The notes under the pieces were generated by a model. That model saw nothing but the letters and a program-made list of their open reading frames with translations, was not told the DNA's origin and ran no database searches. The position numbers and the translations under genes were made by a program. From Bacillota bacterium (lineage in GTDB: Bacteria; Bacillota; Clostridia; Oscillospirales; Oscillospiraceae): a DNA stretch of 7,493 nt. How positions within the stretch are numbered: the first letter of the stretch is position 1; every line of letters starts with the position of its first letter. Positions 6,089-7,493 of the stretch are shown piece after piece. The stretch lies in NCBI GenBank assembly GCA_029268085.1, contig JAJUHD010000128.1, forward strand, positions 1-7,493. The letters are read 5' to 3'.

Positions 6089-6973
6089 TCAGTACTGTAT
6101 TCTGTGCTCTGCGACTTTTTTCAGATGGCCGCCATATGGAGATTTGCCATATTTCTTCGCCAGCTCGTTAAGCTGACTCTCGTCGATCCAGCCGTTTATG
6201 TACGCGATTTCCTCCGGAGCGGAAATTACTATGCTCTGTCTGGACTGAATTATCCGTACAAACTCCGAAGCATCGGCCAAACTGTCCATAGTGCCGGTAT
6301 CAAGCCATGCATAGCCGCGTCCCAGCAGTTCAACAACCAGCGAGCCGGCTTCGAGGTACAAGCGGTTCAGGTCTGTAATCTCAAGCTCGCCTCTTTCGGA
6401 CGGCTTAACTTTTTTGGCGTAATCAACAACGCGATCATCATAGAAATACAGGCCGGTAACACAGTAATTGGATTTAGGGTTTTTCGGTTTTTCCTCGATG
6501 GAAAGCACTTTTCCTTTGCTGTCAAATTCGACCACTCCAAAACGTTCAGGATCGTTTACATAATACCCGAATATCGTCGCTTTCCCGGTTTCAGCGTTAT
6601 GGACCGCCTGCCGGAGGACTGCTGTTAAGCCGTTCCCGTAAAAAATATTGTCACCCAAAACCATGGCGCACAAATCATCTCCGATAAAGCTTTCGCCAAT
6701 AATAAAGGCATGGGCGAGCCCCTCCGGATGCGGCTGAACCGTGTATGACAGCCTAATTCCAAGCTGATTGCCGTTGCCGAGGAGCTTTTCAAAGTTCGGA
6801 AGGTCGTTTTGAGTGGAAATAATCAGAATATCTCTGATTCCGGCCAACATGAGGGTCGAAAGAGGATAAAATATCATCGGCTTGTCATAAACAGGCAAAA
6901 GCTGCTTGCTTGTAACCATAGTCAGAGGATAAAGACGTGTGCCGGCTCCGCCGGCCAAGATTATTCCCTTCAT
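6089..6973 (-). CDS. rmlA: glucose-1-phosphate thymidylyltransferase (RmlA)
   Basis: A 294-residue nucleotidyltransferase joining dTTP and glucose-1-phosphate to give dTDP-glucose and pyrophosphate, the entry to the dTDP-sugar branch. The nucleotide-binding loop LAGGAGTRLYPLT is at 6-18, followed by SKQLLPVYDKPMI (22-34). GDNIFYG (107-113) carries the metal-binding D108, EKP is at 161-163, and WLDTGT (223-228) carries the second metal-binding aspartate D225. The full length and these motifs match the short (about 290-residue) RmlA class, which is feedback-inhibited by dTDP-L-rhamnose in characterised members. The ATG at 6973 has AGGAG seven bases upstream, lying inside the end of the flippase gene, which stops three bases before this start. 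Confidence 0.96.
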   Translation of the reverse strand: MKGIILAGGAGTRLYPLTMVTSKQLLPVYDKPMIFYPLSTLMLAGIRDILIISTQNDLPNFEKLLGNGNQLGIRLSYTVQPHPEGLAHAFIIGESFIGDDLCAMVLGDNIFYGNGLTAVLRQAVHNAETGKATIFGYYVNDPERFGVVEFDSKGKVLSIEEKPKNPKSNYCVTGLYFYDDRVVDYAKKVKPSERGELEITDLNRLYLEAGSLVVELLGRGYAWLDTGTMDSLADASEFVRIIQSRQSIVISAPEEIAYINGWIDESQLNELAKKYGKSPYGGHLKKVAEHRIQY

Positions 6974-6976
6974 AGC

Positions 6977-7493
6977 CTATCTCCTATTTTTCTTAAATAA
7001 TCTATGCTTGATCGGCGCTGCTAAGTACAGCAGCACTTCATTTTTCATCAGCATAAGGACAAGCAGGTAGGAAATAAAACCTATAACCGTAATTAAAACA
7101 ACCCTGAGCCAGCTGTTCTGAGTAATACTATTGATATAGATACCTGCAGCAAGGATCGGCACGCAGCCGGCAAATATCTGAAAAATGTTTTTTCTGATTT
7201 TCAAATTATGGAGAAGGTCTTTTGAAGCTAAAGCGCAGATTGCGAAAACACACCATTCCGCCAGCAAGGTAGTTGCCGCGGCGCCGGTCTGCATATATCG
7301 AGGAATAACGAAATTATTTAAGCCTATATTCAGTATCGCTCCAGCAAAAGTCGCAATTGCGGAATACCTTTCCCTGTTATACGGAAGGAGCACCTGATAG
7401 GCTAGAAGCCCGTTTATCGGTGAAATGATAAGGTTAACGCTTAATATACACATTGCCGGGACAGCTTCCAAAAATTGCTTTCCGCATAAAAGC
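6977..7493 (-). CDS. wzx: Wzx-type polysaccharide flippase, C-terminal part only
   Basis: Only the last 171 residues are in the window; the reading frame stays open to the right edge, so the TTG at 7471 is not the true start. The visible part is strongly hydrophobic with about five membrane segments (visible residues about 13-36, 43-63, 69-89, 102-119 and 129-149) and ends in a basic tail, KHRLFKKNRR. The motif QVLLPYNRERY after the first visible helix, followed by ILNIGLNNFVIP and TGAAATTLLAEW, is typical of the C-terminal half of MOP-superfamily flippases (RfbX/Wzx, PST family). Such proteins move lipid-linked oligosaccharides from the inner to the outer face of the cytoplasmic membrane. 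It is the first gene of the visible operon and ends three bases before rmlA. The family call is good; the transported glycan is unknown, and a related export function cannot be excluded without the N-terminal half. Confidence 0.82.
   Translation of the reverse strand, partial: LLCGKQFLEAVPAMCILSVNLIISPINGLLAYQVLLPYNRERYSAIATFAGAILNIGLNNFVIPRYMQTGAAATTLLAEWCVFAICALASKDLLHNLKIRKNIFQIFAGCVPILAAGIYINSITQNSWLRVVLITVIGFISYLLVLMLMKNEVLLYLAAPIKHRLFKKNRR
6981..6985 (-). promoter_or_regulatory. Ribosome-binding site of rmlA inside the flippase gene
   Basis: The minus strand reads AGGAG seven bases before the rmlA ATG and just ahead of the flippase TAG at 6979-6977. Flippase termination and rmlA initiation are therefore physically coupled. 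Confidence 0.75.

Noticed and set aside
6020..6628. 202-codon open frame on the plus strand
   Set aside because: It lies wholly antisense to rmlA and the start of rmlB, which have full catalytic motifs. The translation shows no domain and no ribosome-binding site was evident.
7469..7471. TTG as the start of the flippase-like gene
   Set aside because: The frame continues without a stop to the window edge with family-like residues (CGKQFLEAVPA), and the visible part is only the C-terminal portion of a normally 400-500 residue protein.

Overview
The window is a piece of a surface-glycan (polysaccharide or glycoprotein sugar) biosynthesis locus. Eight protein-coding genes, two of them cut by the window edges, all lie on the minus strand and are packed head to tail. 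Gaps run from 3 to 59 bases, and most starts are preceded by a strong purine-rich Shine-Dalgarno (AGGAGG, GGAGGG, AAGGAG, GAGG). The layout reads as one polycistronic transcript entering at the right edge and leaving at the left edge. The strong SDs, tight packing and moderate base composition would suit a Firmicute, perhaps a clostridial lineage, but no gene here fixes the taxonomy. I found no RNA genes, mobile elements, CRISPR arrays or convincing promoters.

In transcription order (right to left), the locus opens with the C-terminal part of a Wzx-type flippase (7493-6977). Next comes a dTDP-sugar module: rmlA, glucose-1-phosphate thymidylyltransferase (6973-6089); rmlB, dTDP-glucose 4,6-dehydratase (6069-5077); a DegT/DnrJ/EryC1/StrS aminotransferase (5034-3898); and rmlC, dTDP-4-dehydrorhamnose 3,5-epimerase, with a TTG start (3864-3265). 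A 59-base gap holding a small perfect palindrome separates this from a second module. That module holds a LegB-type nucleotide-sugar 4,6-dehydratase (3205-2225), a LegC-type aminotransferase (2213-1047), and a CBS-domain nucleotidyltransferase of the PtmE type (1038 to the left edge).

The first module makes dTDP-4-keto-6-deoxyglucose. With an aminotransferase inserted between rmlB and rmlC, and no rmlD in view, its end product may be a dTDP-amino-dideoxy sugar instead of, or as well as, dTDP-L-rhamnose. The second module matches the early, GDP-linked part of the legionaminic acid (nonulosonate) pathway known from Campylobacter jejuni: PtmE makes GDP-glucosamine, LegB dehydrates GDP-GlcNAc, and LegC aminates the 4-keto product. 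The remaining steps (legH, legG, legI, legF, possibly ptmA) are predicted just beyond position 1. The flippase implies that the assembled glycan, carried on a lipid, is moved across the membrane.

No gap between genes exceeds 59 bases. The families are all recognisable; the points worth a second look are pathway logic and operon architecture rather than an unknown protein.
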